Shown here: in pieces, positions 16,003 through 26,699 of the stretch | Numbering within the stretch: position 1 is the first letter of the stretch | How the letters are laid out: the number at the start of each line of letters is the position of its first letter | NCBI GenBank assembly: GCA_017305715.1 | Contig: JAFKKG010000018.1 | Span: forward strand, 124,001 to 188,000 | Direction: 5' to 3' | Length of the DNA: 64,000 nucleotides | From: Hyphomicrobiales bacterium | Lineage (GTDB): Bacteria; Pseudomonadota; Alphaproteobacteria; Rhizobiales; Xanthobacteraceae | The notes under the pieces: generated by a model | Database searches by the model: none | Seen by the model: only the letters and a program-made list of their open reading frames with translations | What the model was told of the DNA's origin: nothing | Translations under genes and position numbers: made by a program

Positions 16003-16373
16003 CGCGGCGCGCAGCTCGTGGCAAAGCGCGTGCGGGCGTGGACAAAGCCCTGCGTGTTGATCTTGTTGTCTTCGATGGCATCCAACATGGCGAGCGCCAG
16101 CTTGCGGCATTCCTCGCGGGGCGATGGCGGTTGCGCGGACGGCATGCCGGCCGGGCCGCAGGTCTGCACGACGGCCTCATAGACACGGCGATAATCCGGC
16201 GTGTTGTCTTCGTTGGCGTCGAGCATCGCGATGAGCGACAGCGCGCCTTGGCGGCACGGACCGGTGCCGCTGCGTCTTGTCTGCTGCGCGTGTGCGGATG
16301 CGAGGGTGCCACATACGAGAATGGCGACCACGAGGGTCGCCATTCGGGAATACATCTGCCGGGAGATCGTCAT
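15999..16373 (-). CDS. Exported hypothetical protein, 124 aa
   Basis: A signal peptide covers residues ~1-30 (hydrophobic core [20 protein letters not shown]). The mature part has four cysteines ([25 protein letters not shown]) in two similar halves, each with a motif of the type A-x-LDA-x-EDN ([14 protein letters not shown] and [14 protein letters not shown]), so it is an internal duplication. Two disulphides are likely in the periplasm. It is the first gene of a two-gene operon with the 59-residue protein. Function unknown. Confidence 0.72.
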   Translation of the reverse strand: MTISRQMYSRMATLVVAILVCGTLASAHAQQTRRSGTGPCRQGALSLIAMLDANEDNTPDYRRVYEAVVQTCGPAGMPSAQPPSPREECRKLALAMLDAIEDNKINTQGFVHARTRFATSCAPR

Positions 16374-16390
16374 CGTCCAGCTTCTCGATC

Positions 16391-16418
16391 GATGCCCGGG
16401 TCTAGCCCGGGCATGACA
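16391..16418. terminator. Palindrome between rpoD and the exported protein gene
   Basis: ATGCCCGGGTCTAGCCCGGGCAT is a perfect hairpin of the same family as 15717-15804. It lies just after the rpoD stop; there is no T-run, so a terminator role is uncertain. Confidence 0.45.
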
Positions 16419-16426
16419 GTCGGAAT

Positions 16427-18565
<2,139 letters not shown>

Positions 18566-18688
18566 TCATCAAGCTCCCGAAACGCGCTCATGCAGGATGC
18601 GGGTGCCGCATCTGCAAACGAAAAGTAAGTCACCAAACGCGACGCCGGTTCTTCGAACCGACATCCCGCTTTATCTTTTATTTTGGCG

Positions 18689-18737
18689 CGTGATCTTTCG
18701 GAAAACCGGTATCCATTTTTCCGGACCACGCACCGAT
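18689..18737. repeat. GGAAAACCGGTATCC-type palindromic element, copy 1
   Basis: GCGTGATCTTTCGGAAAACCGG..CCGGACCACGC is an imperfect hairpin of a family common in Rhizobiales; relatives are at 21736, 37549 and 61594. It lies in the 335-base dnaG-rpoD gap, which otherwise shows no gene. Confidence 0.65.
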
Positions 18738-18900
18738 GCGAAAAGGGCGGCGCAGACTGTCGCCACCCCAACTTCCATTCGCCGGTTATGTTCTACCTAG
18801 CCGTCAAGCCCTTAAGCTTCGCTTAACCCTGTTTTTGCAGCCAAACCATGGGTTTGGCGAGTCTTTTAACGGCTCTGGCAGCAGCCGTCCGCATGATTTT

Positions 18901-20934
18901 TCAAGCGCCGTTTTGCCGGAACCGGCCCGAAAGTTCGCCAAAACCCTCGATCAGGGCCTCGGTACCGTCCAGCGACTCCAGCCGGGCGCTGACATCCTTC
19001 AGCCAGGCCAGATGGGCCTCGCTGGGCTCCTCCCCGAGCGCCAGCTCGGCATCCTTCTTTTCCCTAAGTAGGGCGTGGGTTTTCTGATGCAAGGCAACGA
19101 GTTGCTGCCAGGTGGAAAGAACGTCTTCGCGGGCGGCGCCGAGTTGCACGCCCCACACCGCCTGGGTCGTGATGGCATTGCCAACCCGTTGAAGTACCTG
19201 GGAAAATCCGCGCGCTTCGAGATCGGCGCGCATTTTTTCGGCCTGTTCCTCGACGTCAGGGGAATGGTGATGATCCCCCGCAAAGGCCGCGATAATGCCG
19301 GCGCGGAGCTTGTTGGCCTCCGGATGGGCCAGTTCCAGGGCCGCCACCTCCTCCAGATGGTCGTGCAGCAGCCAGGGGTGGTTGATCAGGGATTGCAGGA
19401 TCAGGGCCTCGCGGCGGGACATCGCGCTGCGCTGGCCGCGCATGATCGGGCTATTGGCGAGCTGGGGACTGACCGCCTGGTAGGGGCCGCGGTTGATGGT
19501 CTGGCTGGCGGACGAGCCCAGCCCGCGGCCGCCGCCGGCGAATCGGCCGGCCGGACCCGGGGTGAAGGAGCGCGGGGCAAAACGGCGGCCTGATTCGCCG
19601 GCCCTTCCGCCGCCGAATTTGCCGCCGCCGAAATTGCCTCTGGCGTAACCGCCGCGGCCGCCCTCGGGGGCAAAGGTGTTGCGGAGCCGCTCGGCGAGAT
19701 CCTGGCGATAATAGCGCCGCACCACCTCGTCGCGGATGCCGTTACTGAGTTCGCCGATCCGTGCTTCCAGCGCCGCGCGCCGTTCGGGCGTTGCATAGGT
19801 GCCGCCTTCGATCTCGCGCGACCAGATGATGTCGGCCAGCCCGCGCGCCGCCGATATCACTTCCTCGATCGCCGCGCGGCCGCCGGAACGCGCCAGATCG
19901 TCCGGGTCCTGTCCCTCGGGCAGCAGCGCGAAACGAAGGCTCTTTCCGGGTTTGAGATGCGGCAACGCCAGATCGGCGGCGCGCCACGCCGCTTTCTGTC
20001 CCGCCTTGTCGCCGTCGAAACAAAGGATCGGCTCGTCCGCCATCTTCCAGAGCAGCGCGAGCTGGTTTTCGGTGAGCGCCGTGCCGAGCGGCGCGACGCT
20101 GGCGGCAAACCCGGTCGTCACCATCGCGATGACGTCGACATAGCCTTCGACCACGATCAAGGGCGCGCCGTTGTGGGTGGCCTGCCGCGCGGCCGCCAGA
20201 TTGTAGAGATTGTCGCCCTTGTGAAACAGCGGGGTTTCCGGCGAATTCATGTATTTGGCGGGGACGTCCTTTTCCAGCGCCCGGCCGCCGAAGGCGATTA
20301 CGCGATTGCGGACGTCGGTGATTGGAAACATCACGCGGTCGCGGAACTTGTCATACGGCACCGGGATATCGTCGCCGCCGTTCAGAAGCCCCGCCTCGAC
20401 CATGTCCTCGGTCGGGATGCCCTGCGCGCCCAGATATTCCTTCAGCGCAAAGCGTTCGCCCGGCGCGTAGCCGATGCGGAATTGCAGCTGCGTCGCCGGC
20501 GAGATCGCGCGGTCGGCAAGATAGCCGCGCGCCTTGGCGCCATTGCGGGAAGCCAGCGTGTCGGCGAAGAACTTTGCGGCGAGCTCCATCACGTCATAGA
20601 GCGTCTTGCGGCGCTGCTCGTGCCTTGCGGCATCCGGCGTCACCGCCGGCAGCGCCATGCCGGCCATCGACGCCAGCCGTTCGACGGCTTCGGTAAAGCC
20701 GACGCCCTCGGTTTCCATCAGGAACGAGATGATGTCGCCGTGCTTGCCAGAGGAGAAGTCGTGGTAAAAACCCTTCTGGTCGTTGACAGTGAACGAGGGC
20801 GATTTCTCCTGCTGAAACGGCGACAGCCCCTTCCACTCCCGCCCCGCCTTCTTCAACTTGACGCGCCGGCCCACGATCTCCGAGACTGGAAGCCGGGCGC
20901 GCAGTTCTTCGAGGAATTGGGGCGTAAAGCGCAT
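18901..20934 (-). CDS. dnaG: DNA primase
   Basis: The 677-residue protein has the N-terminal CHC2-type domain (about 1-95), the primase core with the Toprim segment (about 255-345: VVEGYVDVIAM, then CFDGDKAG with the metal-binding Asp pair), a Gly/Arg-rich linker (about 425-490) and a C-terminal helicase-binding domain. It makes RNA primers at replication forks. In the zinc-ribbon region the usual ligands are absent: the CPFH position reads SPFQ and the CxxC position reads DFSS, so this primase should not bind zinc there. Start at 20934 opens the conserved MRFTPQFLEELRARLPVSEI. It is divergent from the chlorite-dismutase-family gene and upstream of rpoD. Confidence 0.95.
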   Translation of the reverse strand: MRFTPQFLEELRARLPVSEIVGRRVKLKKAGREWKGLSPFQQEKSPSFTVNDQKGFYHDFSSGKHGDIISFLMETEGVGFTEAVERLASMAGMALPAVTPDAARHEQRRKTLYDVMELAAKFFADTLASRNGAKARGYLADRAISPATQLQFRIGYAPGERFALKEYLGAQGIPTEDMVEAGLLNGGDDIPVPYDKFRDRVMFPITDVRNRVIAFGGRALEKDVPAKYMNSPETPLFHKGDNLYNLAAARQATHNGAPLIVVEGYVDVIAMVTTGFAASVAPLGTALTENQLALLWKMADEPILCFDGDKAGQKAAWRAADLALPHLKPGKSLRFALLPEGQDPDDLARSGGRAAIEEVISAARGLADIIWSREIEGGTYATPERRAALEARIGELSNGIRDEVVRRYYRQDLAERLRNTFAPEGGRGGYARGNFGGGKFGGGRAGESGRRFAPRSFTPGPAGRFAGGGRGLGSSASQTINRGPYQAVSPQLANSPIMRGQRSAMSRREALILQSLINHPWLLHDHLEEVAALELAHPEANKLRAGIIAAFAGDHHHSPDVEEQAEKMRADLEARGFSQVLQRVGNAITTQAVWGVQLGAAREDVLSTWQQLVALHQKTHALLREKKDAELALGEEPSEAHLAWLKDVSARLESLDGTEALIEGFGELSGRFRQNGA

Positions 20935-21122
20935 GGTGTGGATTGGGGCCTTTGAGTCGCTGGAACCGATTTTAGCACGCCAGCCAACCGGCCATGGATA
21001 TAGGGACGGCGGGGCGAAATACGAAGCTTGTCAGGCTTCTCGCCGCTATTCACAGGCGCAGTTGCCCTGGATGCCCCGGATGACACCTTGCCCCCCGCCC
21101 GGTTCCACGCTTCCATAGGCCC

Positions 21123-21689
21123 ATGTTCACAACCTTCAGAGGCGGGCAGAGCGGGGCCTGGCAGGTGGTGTCGCAGGCCGCGGTCAAAGGAGCCGGTTTG
21201 CTGCGGACGCCGGCGCTGTCGATCGTGCATTCCTCGTCCATCGCACTGCCGATCCTGCCCTCGCAGACCTCCTGGCGGCTCGCCGGGGTGGCGAGCCATC
21301 TGCGCTATGTCGAGCGGGCCGAGAAGGAAAAACTGGCGGCCGCGCAGGCCGGGCTCGGCCGCCCCGAGGCGACCCGCGCCGCCCTGATCCCGATCAAGAA
21401 GGACGCCGCATGGTGGGAGCTGACCCAGGAAGAGCGGCGGAAAATTTTCGAGGACAAGTCGCAGCACATCGCCGCCAGCCTGAAATATCTGCCCGCGATC
21501 GCGCGGCAGCTCTATCACTGCCGCGATCTGGGCGAGCCGTTCGATTTCCTGACCTGGTTCGAATACGAACCGGCGAATGCCGCGCTGTTCGAGGAACTGG
21601 TGGCAATGCTGCGCGCCACGGAAGAATGGAGTTACGTCGAGCGCGAGGTGGATCTGCGGCTCGAGCAGGAACCGCTTGGCGCAACCTAG
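21123..21689 (+). CDS. Chlorite-dismutase-family heme protein, short form
   Basis: The 188-residue protein matches the short (clade 2, dimeric) chlorite dismutase family. It shows RYVERAEKEKL, the block KKDAAWWELTQEERRKIFEDKSQHI and the heme-binding region LPAIARQLYHCRDLGEPFDFLTWFEYEP, whose His is the likely proximal ligand. The C-terminus (EEWSYVEREVDLRLEQEP) is also typical. Nitrobacter and Bradyrhizobium relatives of this size include active chlorite dismutases, but whether the distal Arg is present cannot be assured by eye, so activity on chlorite is not claimed. It stands alone, divergent from dnaG. Confidence 0.82.
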   Translation: MFTTFRGGQSGAWQVVSQAAVKGAGLLRTPALSIVHSSSIALPILPSQTSWRLAGVASHLRYVERAEKEKLAAAQAGLGRPEATRAALIPIKKDAAWWELTQEERRKIFEDKSQHIAASLKYLPAIARQLYHCRDLGEPFDFLTWFEYEPANAALFEELVAMLRATEEWSYVEREVDLRLEQEPLGAT

Positions 21690-21735
21690 AGCCCTTTCCG
21701 TTCCGATGGAATCGGAACGGGGCTCTGGATTCCTT

Positions 21736-21785
21736 GACGCGTTTTCTTGACGCGAACCGGTATCCACTTCGCGCGAAACGCCCTA
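21736..21785. repeat. GGAAAACCGGTATCC-type palindromic element, diverged copy 2
   Basis: GCGTTTTCTTGACGCGAACCGGTATCCACTTCGCGCGAAACGCC keeps the central CCGGTATCCACTT core with changed arms (GCGTTT/AAACGC). It overlaps the end of the next gene by a few bases. Confidence 0.55.
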
Positions 21786-22181
21786 GTGATCGAGGAACTT
21801 CCCCGAGGCGATGCGCGGCAGGCCGGTGACCGGCCAGTTGTAGACATAGGTCCATGCTTCGCCCGCGCTGCCGTCGCGGAGCGTGACGCTCAGCATCTGC
21901 CGCAGATATTCGGTCGGCGCCTGAAAGCCCGGGCCGCAGGCTTCATACATGTCGAACTCGCCGAGCAACGCGTCGCGGTCGCGCAGGCGATACAATTCGC
22001 CGAACACGATGTCATCGGCGTCATCCGACAGCACGAGGCCCGGATAATGCTTGATGAGGTAGAGCCGGCCGCGGCAGGTGGCCTCGCCGAGAAAATCGGC
22101 GCTGCGCGACAACAGCTTCGCCATCGGATGGTCGAAGCCGCGCATCAGGGTGCCGTAGACGAACAGACGATCGGAGATCAT
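21783..22181 (-). CDS. Gamma-glutamylcyclotransferase-like protein (AIG2/GGCT fold)
   Basis: The 132-residue protein starts MISDRLFVYGTLMRGFDHP; the YGTLM loop is the hallmark substrate-binding turn of the GGCT fold. A conserved acidic helix (LLGEFDMYEACGPGF, about residues 75-90) supplies the likely catalytic Glu, and the C-terminal YVYN strand closes the barrel. Members remove gamma-glutamyl groups as 5-oxoproline or act on related amides. The ATG at 22181 is chosen because the YGTL motif always lies near the N-terminus; the open frame upstream is not coding. Confidence 0.85.
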   Translation of the reverse strand: MISDRLFVYGTLMRGFDHPMAKLLSRSADFLGEATCRGRLYLIKHYPGLVLSDDADDIVFGELYRLRDRDALLGEFDMYEACGPGFQAPTEYLRQMLSVTLRDGSAGEAWTYVYNWPVTGLPRIASGKFLDH

Positions 22182-22196
22182 GGGGTGTCTATAGCC

Positions 22197-22277
22197 GTCA
22201 TTGCGAGCGAAGCGAAGCAATCCATTCTTTCTTTTCCGGGGTGAGATGGATTGCTTCGCTGCGCGCGCAATGACGCA
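22197..22277. repeat. GTCATTGCGAGCG palindromic element, copy 2
   Basis: CGTCATTGCGAGCGAAGCGAAGCAATCCAT and ATGGATTGCTTCGCTGCGCGCGCAATGACG form a long inverted repeat between the cyclotransferase-like gene and the transglutaminase-like gene. Confidence 0.85.
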
Positions 22278-22285
22278 GAGCCGGG

Positions 22286-23098
22286 TTACGCCGGCACCAC
22301 CTCGTCGCTGATGACGACGAATTTGACGAGGTCCATGCGGCCAAAGCTCGTGGTCAGCGCGACGTCGGCGGCGTCGCGGCCGGTGCCCATCAGGATGCGG
22401 CCGATCCGCGGGTAGTTGTGGCGCGCATCGAAGGTGTACCACTGGCCGGAGAGGTAGGCCTGGAACCAGCCGGAGAAATCCATCGGCGCCGGATCGGGCG
22501 GAATCCCGATATCGCCCATATAGCCGGTGCAATAGCGCGCCGGGATATTCATGCAGCGGCAGAATGTCAGCGCCAGATGCGCAAAATCGCGGCAAACGCC
22601 GGCGCGCTGCTCATAGACGTCATGCGCCGACTTCATGTGATGGGCGTGCTCGTAGCCGAAGGTGACATGGTTGTGGACGAACCCCACGATCGCCTGCACC
22701 CGCGCCCAGCCCTCCGGCGTATTGCCGAACAGCGACCAGGCGATATCGGTGAGCTTGTCGGTCTCGCAATAGCGGCTCGGCATCAGATATTGCAGCACCT
22801 CGTCCGGCAACTGATCGATCGGGAGCTGCTGCGCGGTCGGCATCACGATGTCGGGCAGGCCGGAATCGCGCACCAGCGCGTCGCCACGCAAGGTGACGCC
22901 GCCGGCCGGCGCCACCAGGCGGCCGCAGACATTGCCAAAGCCGTCGCGGTAGAACCCGATCGGGACGTCGGGTTCGGCGACGATGCGCTCGGTGCCCACG
23001 ATGTCGGAGAAGCGTGACGGATGGATCGAGAGCATGATCACCATCGGCGTCGGCTGCGCCGCCGCATACGCAATCTCGAATCCGACCCTGATCTCCAT
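22286..23098 (-). CDS. Transglutaminase-like cysteine peptidase-fold protein
   Basis: The 270-residue protein carries a transglutaminase core: Cys in QRAGVCRDFAHLALTFCR (about residue 170), His in WYTFDARHNYPRIGR (about 222) with the following Asn/Asp. The N-terminal ~110 residues form a beta-rich domain typical of bacterial transglutaminase-like proteins. These proteins are thought to hydrolyse peptide or isopeptide amides. It lies 2 bases after the stop of the upstream paralogue (23101-24000), so the two form an operon. The usual companions of such pairs (ATP-grasp and alpha-E proteins) are not adjacent. Confidence 0.85.
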   Translation of the reverse strand: MEIRVGFEIAYAAAQPTPMVIMLSIHPSRFSDIVGTERIVAEPDVPIGFYRDGFGNVCGRLVAPAGGVTLRGDALVRDSGLPDIVMPTAQQLPIDQLPDEVLQYLMPSRYCETDKLTDIAWSLFGNTPEGWARVQAIVGFVHNHVTFGYEHAHHMKSAHDVYEQRAGVCRDFAHLALTFCRCMNIPARYCTGYMGDIGIPPDPAPMDFSGWFQAYLSGQWYTFDARHNYPRIGRILMGTGRDAADVALTTSFGRMDLVKFVVISDEVVPA

Positions 23099-23100
23099 GC

Positions 23101-24000
23101 TCAGACCTTCTCTGCCTGCCGCTCGTCGCCGACCGAGACGACATTGATGCTGACTTCCATGCCGACGAACGCGTCCGCCGAGCCGAGATAGGCGCCATGC
23201 AGCGGGATCGCCTGGCGCGGATCGCGCGCCACCGCAACGCGGATGAGATCGCGGGTCCCGATGATGCCGTTGGTCGGATCGAACTCGATCCAGCCGGCGC
23301 TCGGCAGATAGACCTGCACCCAGGCATGGGTCGAACCGCCGCCGACATAGCCATGCGCGCTGTCGCCGGGAATGAAGAGATAGCCGGAGACGAAACGCGC
23401 GGCGATGCCGAGCCGCCGCAGCGCCTCGATCATGAACAGCGCATAGTCGCGGCAGGTACCCGACTTCGTCTGCAGCGTATCGAGCGGATGCTGCGTGCCC
23501 TGCTCGTGACGCTTGCGGTAGGTAAACGCCTCGCGGATGCCATGGGTCATGCCGCTGAGGATGTTGTAGGTCGGCGTCGGCCCGTCGGCGTCGAGAAAGC
23601 CCCGCGCCCAGAACGACAATTCGCCGTTCGGGTCGCCATATTGCGGCGTGATGAACTGCACCAGATCGGGAAACTCTTCGTCGTCGTACTGGAACGGATA
23701 GAAATAGGCGGGATCGTCCGGCGTCAGCGCGAACTCCTCGGCCGGGTTGTGCTCGACCGTCGCCATCGACGTGAACGACAATTTTTGCGCGCGCTCGTCA
23801 AACGTCGCGATCGCGACGCTGTTGCCGAACACGTCATGGATCCAGCGCAGCTGCATCGGCTGCGGCTCGATCTCGAGGCTGCCGGAGAGTACGCGCAGAT
23901 CATGGCCGTCGCGCGGGCGCAGCATGATACGGTGTTCGCCGAACGCCACCGGGTGCGTGTAGCGATATACGGTCTTGTGGTGAATCGTCAGTAACGGCAT
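23101..24000 (-). CDS. Transglutaminase-like protein with N-terminal beta domain
   Basis: The 299-residue protein has an N-terminal domain starting MPLLTIHHKTVYRYTHPVAFGEHRIMLRP, a strong signature of this family, and a C-terminal transglutaminase core with Cys in TKSGTCRDYALFMIEALR (about 180), His in GGSTHAWVQVYLP and Asp in WIEFDPTNG. All three catalytic residues are present. The ATG at 24000 is preferred to the TTG two codons earlier. It is the first gene of an operon with 22286-23098 and divergent from the formylglutamate-amidohydrolase-like gene 99 bases away. Confidence 0.87.
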   Translation of the reverse strand: MPLLTIHHKTVYRYTHPVAFGEHRIMLRPRDGHDLRVLSGSLEIEPQPMQLRWIHDVFGNSVAIATFDERAQKLSFTSMATVEHNPAEEFALTPDDPAYFYPFQYDDEEFPDLVQFITPQYGDPNGELSFWARGFLDADGPTPTYNILSGMTHGIREAFTYRKRHEQGTQHPLDTLQTKSGTCRDYALFMIEALRRLGIAARFVSGYLFIPGDSAHGYVGGGSTHAWVQVYLPSAGWIEFDPTNGIIGTRDLIRVAVARDPRQAIPLHGAYLGSADAFVGMEVSINVVSVGDERQAEKV

Positions 24001-24099
24001 CGTCAAACAATCATCGTGATTTTGGGGCGGCTAATCTATACCGATCCGTGCTCATTTGTAGATCGAAATGCCACTTCGATAGGCAATACGTAAGGAAAG

Positions 24100-24903
24100 A
24101 TGGTTTTGAACCACACTGGCGACACATCATTACTCCTGGGGCCTCACGATGTTCCCCCGGTCCGCGAATATAATGCCGCGGGACGCTCGCCGTTTCTGCT
24201 CACATGTGACCATTACGGCCGGCTGATTCCGCAAGCCCTGGGCGATCTCGGATTGCCGGAGAGCGAACTGGTCCGGCACATCGCCTGGGACATCGGCATC
24301 GCCGGGGTCGCCGAGCTGCTGTCGCAGCATCTGGGCGCCCATCTGATCGTGCAGCGCTACTCGCGGCTGGTGATCGACTGCAACCGCCCGCCGCATGTCG
24401 CAAGCTCGATCCCGCTGATCAGCGAAGCCACGACCATTCCCGGCAATGAAGGCATCACGCGGGAAGCCGCGGCGTTGCGCCATGCGGAGATATTCGTTCC
24501 CTATCACCGCCGCATCGACGCGATCATCGACGCGCGCCGGCAGCAGGGCATGCCGACGATACTGGTGTCACTGCACAGCTTCACGCCGGTCTACGCCGGC
24601 ATCGCGCGGCCCTGGCACATCGGCACGCTCTACCAGCGCGACAAGATGCTGCCGCCACTGCTGCTGCAGTTGCTGCGCGCGGAACCTGATCTCGTCGTCG
24701 GCGACAACGAACCCTATGCGGTGAGCGACGAGACCGACTACACCATCCCCATTCACGCCGAAGCGCGCGGGCTGATGAACACCGGAATCGAGATCCGTCA
24801 GGACCTGATTTCGGATCAGGCCGGCGAGAAAGCGTGGGCCGACCGCCTGGCGCGGATTTTCGGTGAGATCGAGGTGGCGTTTCGGTCACGGCAGGTGATT
24901 TAG
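24100..24903 (+). CDS. N-formylglutamate amidohydrolase-like protein
   Basis: The 267-residue protein matches the N-formylglutamate amidohydrolase family: FLLTCDHYGRLIPQALGDLGLPE with the likely metal His/Asp pair (about residues 33-40), HIAWDIGIAGVAELLS, YSRLVIDCNRPP, and VSLHSFTPVY followed by HIGTLY. Members release formate from N-formylglutamate at the end of one route of histidine breakdown or act on related formyl or amide substrates. No hut genes are nearby, so the substrate is unproven; the cluster with amide-active transglutaminase-like proteins suggests a shared amide chemistry, which is inference. Confidence 0.82.
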   Translation: MVLNHTGDTSLLLGPHDVPPVREYNAAGRSPFLLTCDHYGRLIPQALGDLGLPESELVRHIAWDIGIAGVAELLSQHLGAHLIVQRYSRLVIDCNRPPHVASSIPLISEATTIPGNEGITREAAALRHAEIFVPYHRRIDAIIDARRQQGMPTILVSLHSFTPVYAGIARPWHIGTLYQRDKMLPPLLLQLLRAEPDLVVGDNEPYAVSDETDYTIPIHAEARGLMNTGIEIRQDLISDQAGEKAWADRLARIFGEIEVAFRSRQVI

Positions 24904-24914
24904 CTTCAACCGGC

Positions 24915-25646
24915 TTATCGCGCGTCCATCTTATCGAGCCGCTCGCGGGCTTCGGCCTGCCGCTGACGTTCGAGGTCGGATGTCGCGGTCAGCTCGATGC
25001 ATTTGCGATAATCCGCGGCAGCGAGCTCCGAAGCGCCCGTCTCGTCGAACGATGCGGCGCGGCCACACCAGGCCAGTGGCCAGCCGGCATGGATATCGAT
25101 CGTGCGGTCGTAAGCGGCAATGGCCTGGTCGTATTGCCGGGCGTCTTTCAACTGATTGCCGCGCTGCATGTACAACGCGGCAACCATCATTCGATCGAGT
25201 TTCATGGCATTGTTCATATCCGCGATCGACTGATCGCGTTGGCCGACGGCCTGATAGGCGATCGCCCGGCCGAAATGCGCCTGCACCAGATCGGACCTGC
25301 GCGTAATGGCCTCGCTGAAATCGCGTATCGCGGTCAGGTGTTCGCCCTTGGCCTCGTAAGCCAGGCCCCGCTCCAGATACAGCCCGGCAATGTCGGGATT
25401 GATGCGAACCGCGGCGTCGAAATCGGCGATGGCACGGTCATGTTCGCCGTTGATCCGGAGCCAGATGCCTCTGTTGCCCAGCGCGTTGAAGTCCGCGGGA
25501 TTTGATTGAAGAATTTGGGTGCAGGAATCGATCTGGCCGGATTGGCAATCTTTTCTCGCATCCGCGGCCACGCCGGGCGCGGCACCCGACAGGACAAGCA
25601 AGACCATGATCGACTTGCGGCCCGGAAACATCTGCAATCGTCGCAC
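24915..25646 (-). CDS. Exported TPR-repeat protein
   Basis: The 243-residue protein has a signal peptide (about residues 1-28, ending APGVAADA) and then about five tetratricopeptide repeats from residue 45 to 220, with the usual A/L/Y/A pattern (for example GIWLRINGEHDRAIADFDAAVRI..P). TPR arrays bind partner proteins. The start is taken as GTG 25646 because GGGAGAGG lies six bases before it; an in-frame ATG at 25676 contains that ribosome site in its coding part and an ATG at 25631 lacks one. It converges on the formylglutamate-type gene, 11 bases apart. Confidence 0.8.
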   Translation of the reverse strand: MRRLQMFPGRKSIMVLLVLSGAAPGVAADARKDCQSGQIDSCTQILQSNPADFNALGNRGIWLRINGEHDRAIADFDAAVRINPDIAGLYLERGLAYEAKGEHLTAIRDFSEAITRRSDLVQAHFGRAIAYQAVGQRDQSIADMNNAMKLDRMMVAALYMQRGNQLKDARQYDQAIAAYDRTIDIHAGWPLAWCGRAASFDETGASELAAADYRKCIELTATSDLERQRQAEARERLDKMDAR

Positions 25647-25872
25647 GCTGGTCCTCTCCCTGGAAATGGGCGTCAAGCATAGGGCCGCGACATCGCGCCC
25701 TCTGTGATCTTGCGCACAGAACTCCTGGAAGACCTTCGGATCCGTTGCTGGTTCGAGACGCGCGCAAGGGGCGCGCTTCTCACCATGAGGGTCTAATATC
25801 AGACCTCATCCTGAGCAGCGGCCTCTTGGACGCGTCTCGAAGGATGAAAGCCCCGCTAAACCGAAAATCTGA

Positions 25873-26490
25873 TCAACGCGCCCTTGTCAGCGCCAGCCAG
25901 ATACCGCCGCCGATCATGAAGCCGCCCGAAATCCGCGACAGCAGCCGCGTTCGCTGCGCCGAGAAGAACAACCGGGCGCGGCCGGCCAGGATCGCATAGA
26001 TCGAATCGGTGACGGCGCCGGTGACCATGAAGGTGAAACCGAGCAACGCGACCTGCGAGAAATGATCCTTGCTCAAGTCCATGAACTGCGGAATGAAAGC
26101 GCCAAAGAACACCAGCACCTTCGGGTTCGACAGCAGCACCAGAAAGCCCTGCAGGAAAAAGCCGCCGCGCGGCGGCGGGGGCGGCTCGTCGGTCTTGACG
26201 CCCTCGACCGGCGAGCGAACCAGCTTGATGCCGAGCCAGACCAGATAGGCGGCGCCGGCAAACCGGACCCAGTCGAACCAGTAGCCCATGGTCGCCATCA
26301 GCGTGGTCAACCCGACCGCGACGATGCCGATCACGATCGTCAGCCCGGCCTGGACGCCGGCGATGTTGGTCAGCGCCGCGCGCGTGCCGTATCGCAGGCC
26401 ATTGGCGATCACCAGCGTGACAACCGGCCCCGGTATCAGCGCCAGCGCGATGCAGGCGGCGACAAAGGCGAGATAGGCTTGAAAGGACAT
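25873..26490 (-). CDS. LysE/RhtB family amino-acid exporter (second in window)
   Basis: The 205-residue protein has six transmembrane segments, the N-terminal PGPVVTLVIANGLRYG motif (about 20-35) and LLSNPKVLVFFGAFIPQF in the middle (about 119-136). A Pro-rich loop (EPPPPPRGG, about 102-110) separates helices 3 and 4. It should export amino acids or related small molecules. It is not a close paralogue of the LysE protein at 9533. It stands alone between intergenic repeats. Confidence 0.88.
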   Translation of the reverse strand: MSFQAYLAFVAACIALALIPGPVVTLVIANGLRYGTRAALTNIAGVQAGLTIVIGIVAVGLTTLMATMGYWFDWVRFAGAAYLVWLGIKLVRSPVEGVKTDEPPPPPRGGFFLQGFLVLLSNPKVLVFFGAFIPQFMDLSKDHFSQVALLGFTFMVTGAVTDSIYAILAGRARLFFSAQRTRLLSRISGGFMIGGGIWLALTRAR

Positions 26491-26570
26491 GGGAGGACTC
26501 GGGGGTGGGAGGGGATTTGCGCCATTAATGCACGTGAAAGGAGAAGATGGAAGGGAGCGCGCACCACTCG

Positions 26571-26690
26571 GTCATCCCGGCCTGCGCCGGGACCATACGC
26601 CGCGGCCGAACTGTGGGAAAAGAAGATCACACCTAGCGTGCCTGACAATTGCCGCCGGTGGTGATGGGTCCCGGCCTGCGCCGGGACGAC
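26571..26690. repeat. Bipartite palindromic intergenic element, copy 4
   Basis: GTCATCCCGGCCTGCGCCGGGACCATACGCCGCGGCCG on the left and ATGGGTCCCGGCCTGCGCCGGGACGAC on the right enclose a core with TGTGGGAAAAGAAGATCACACC. Left flank and core closely resemble the element at 13288-13432. Confidence 0.78.
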
Positions 26691-26699
26691 GGGCGCGTA

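Noticed and set aside
23101-24006. TTG start two codons upstream of the transglutaminase-like ATG
   Set aside because: The ATG at 24000 matches the conserved family start and adds nothing unusual.
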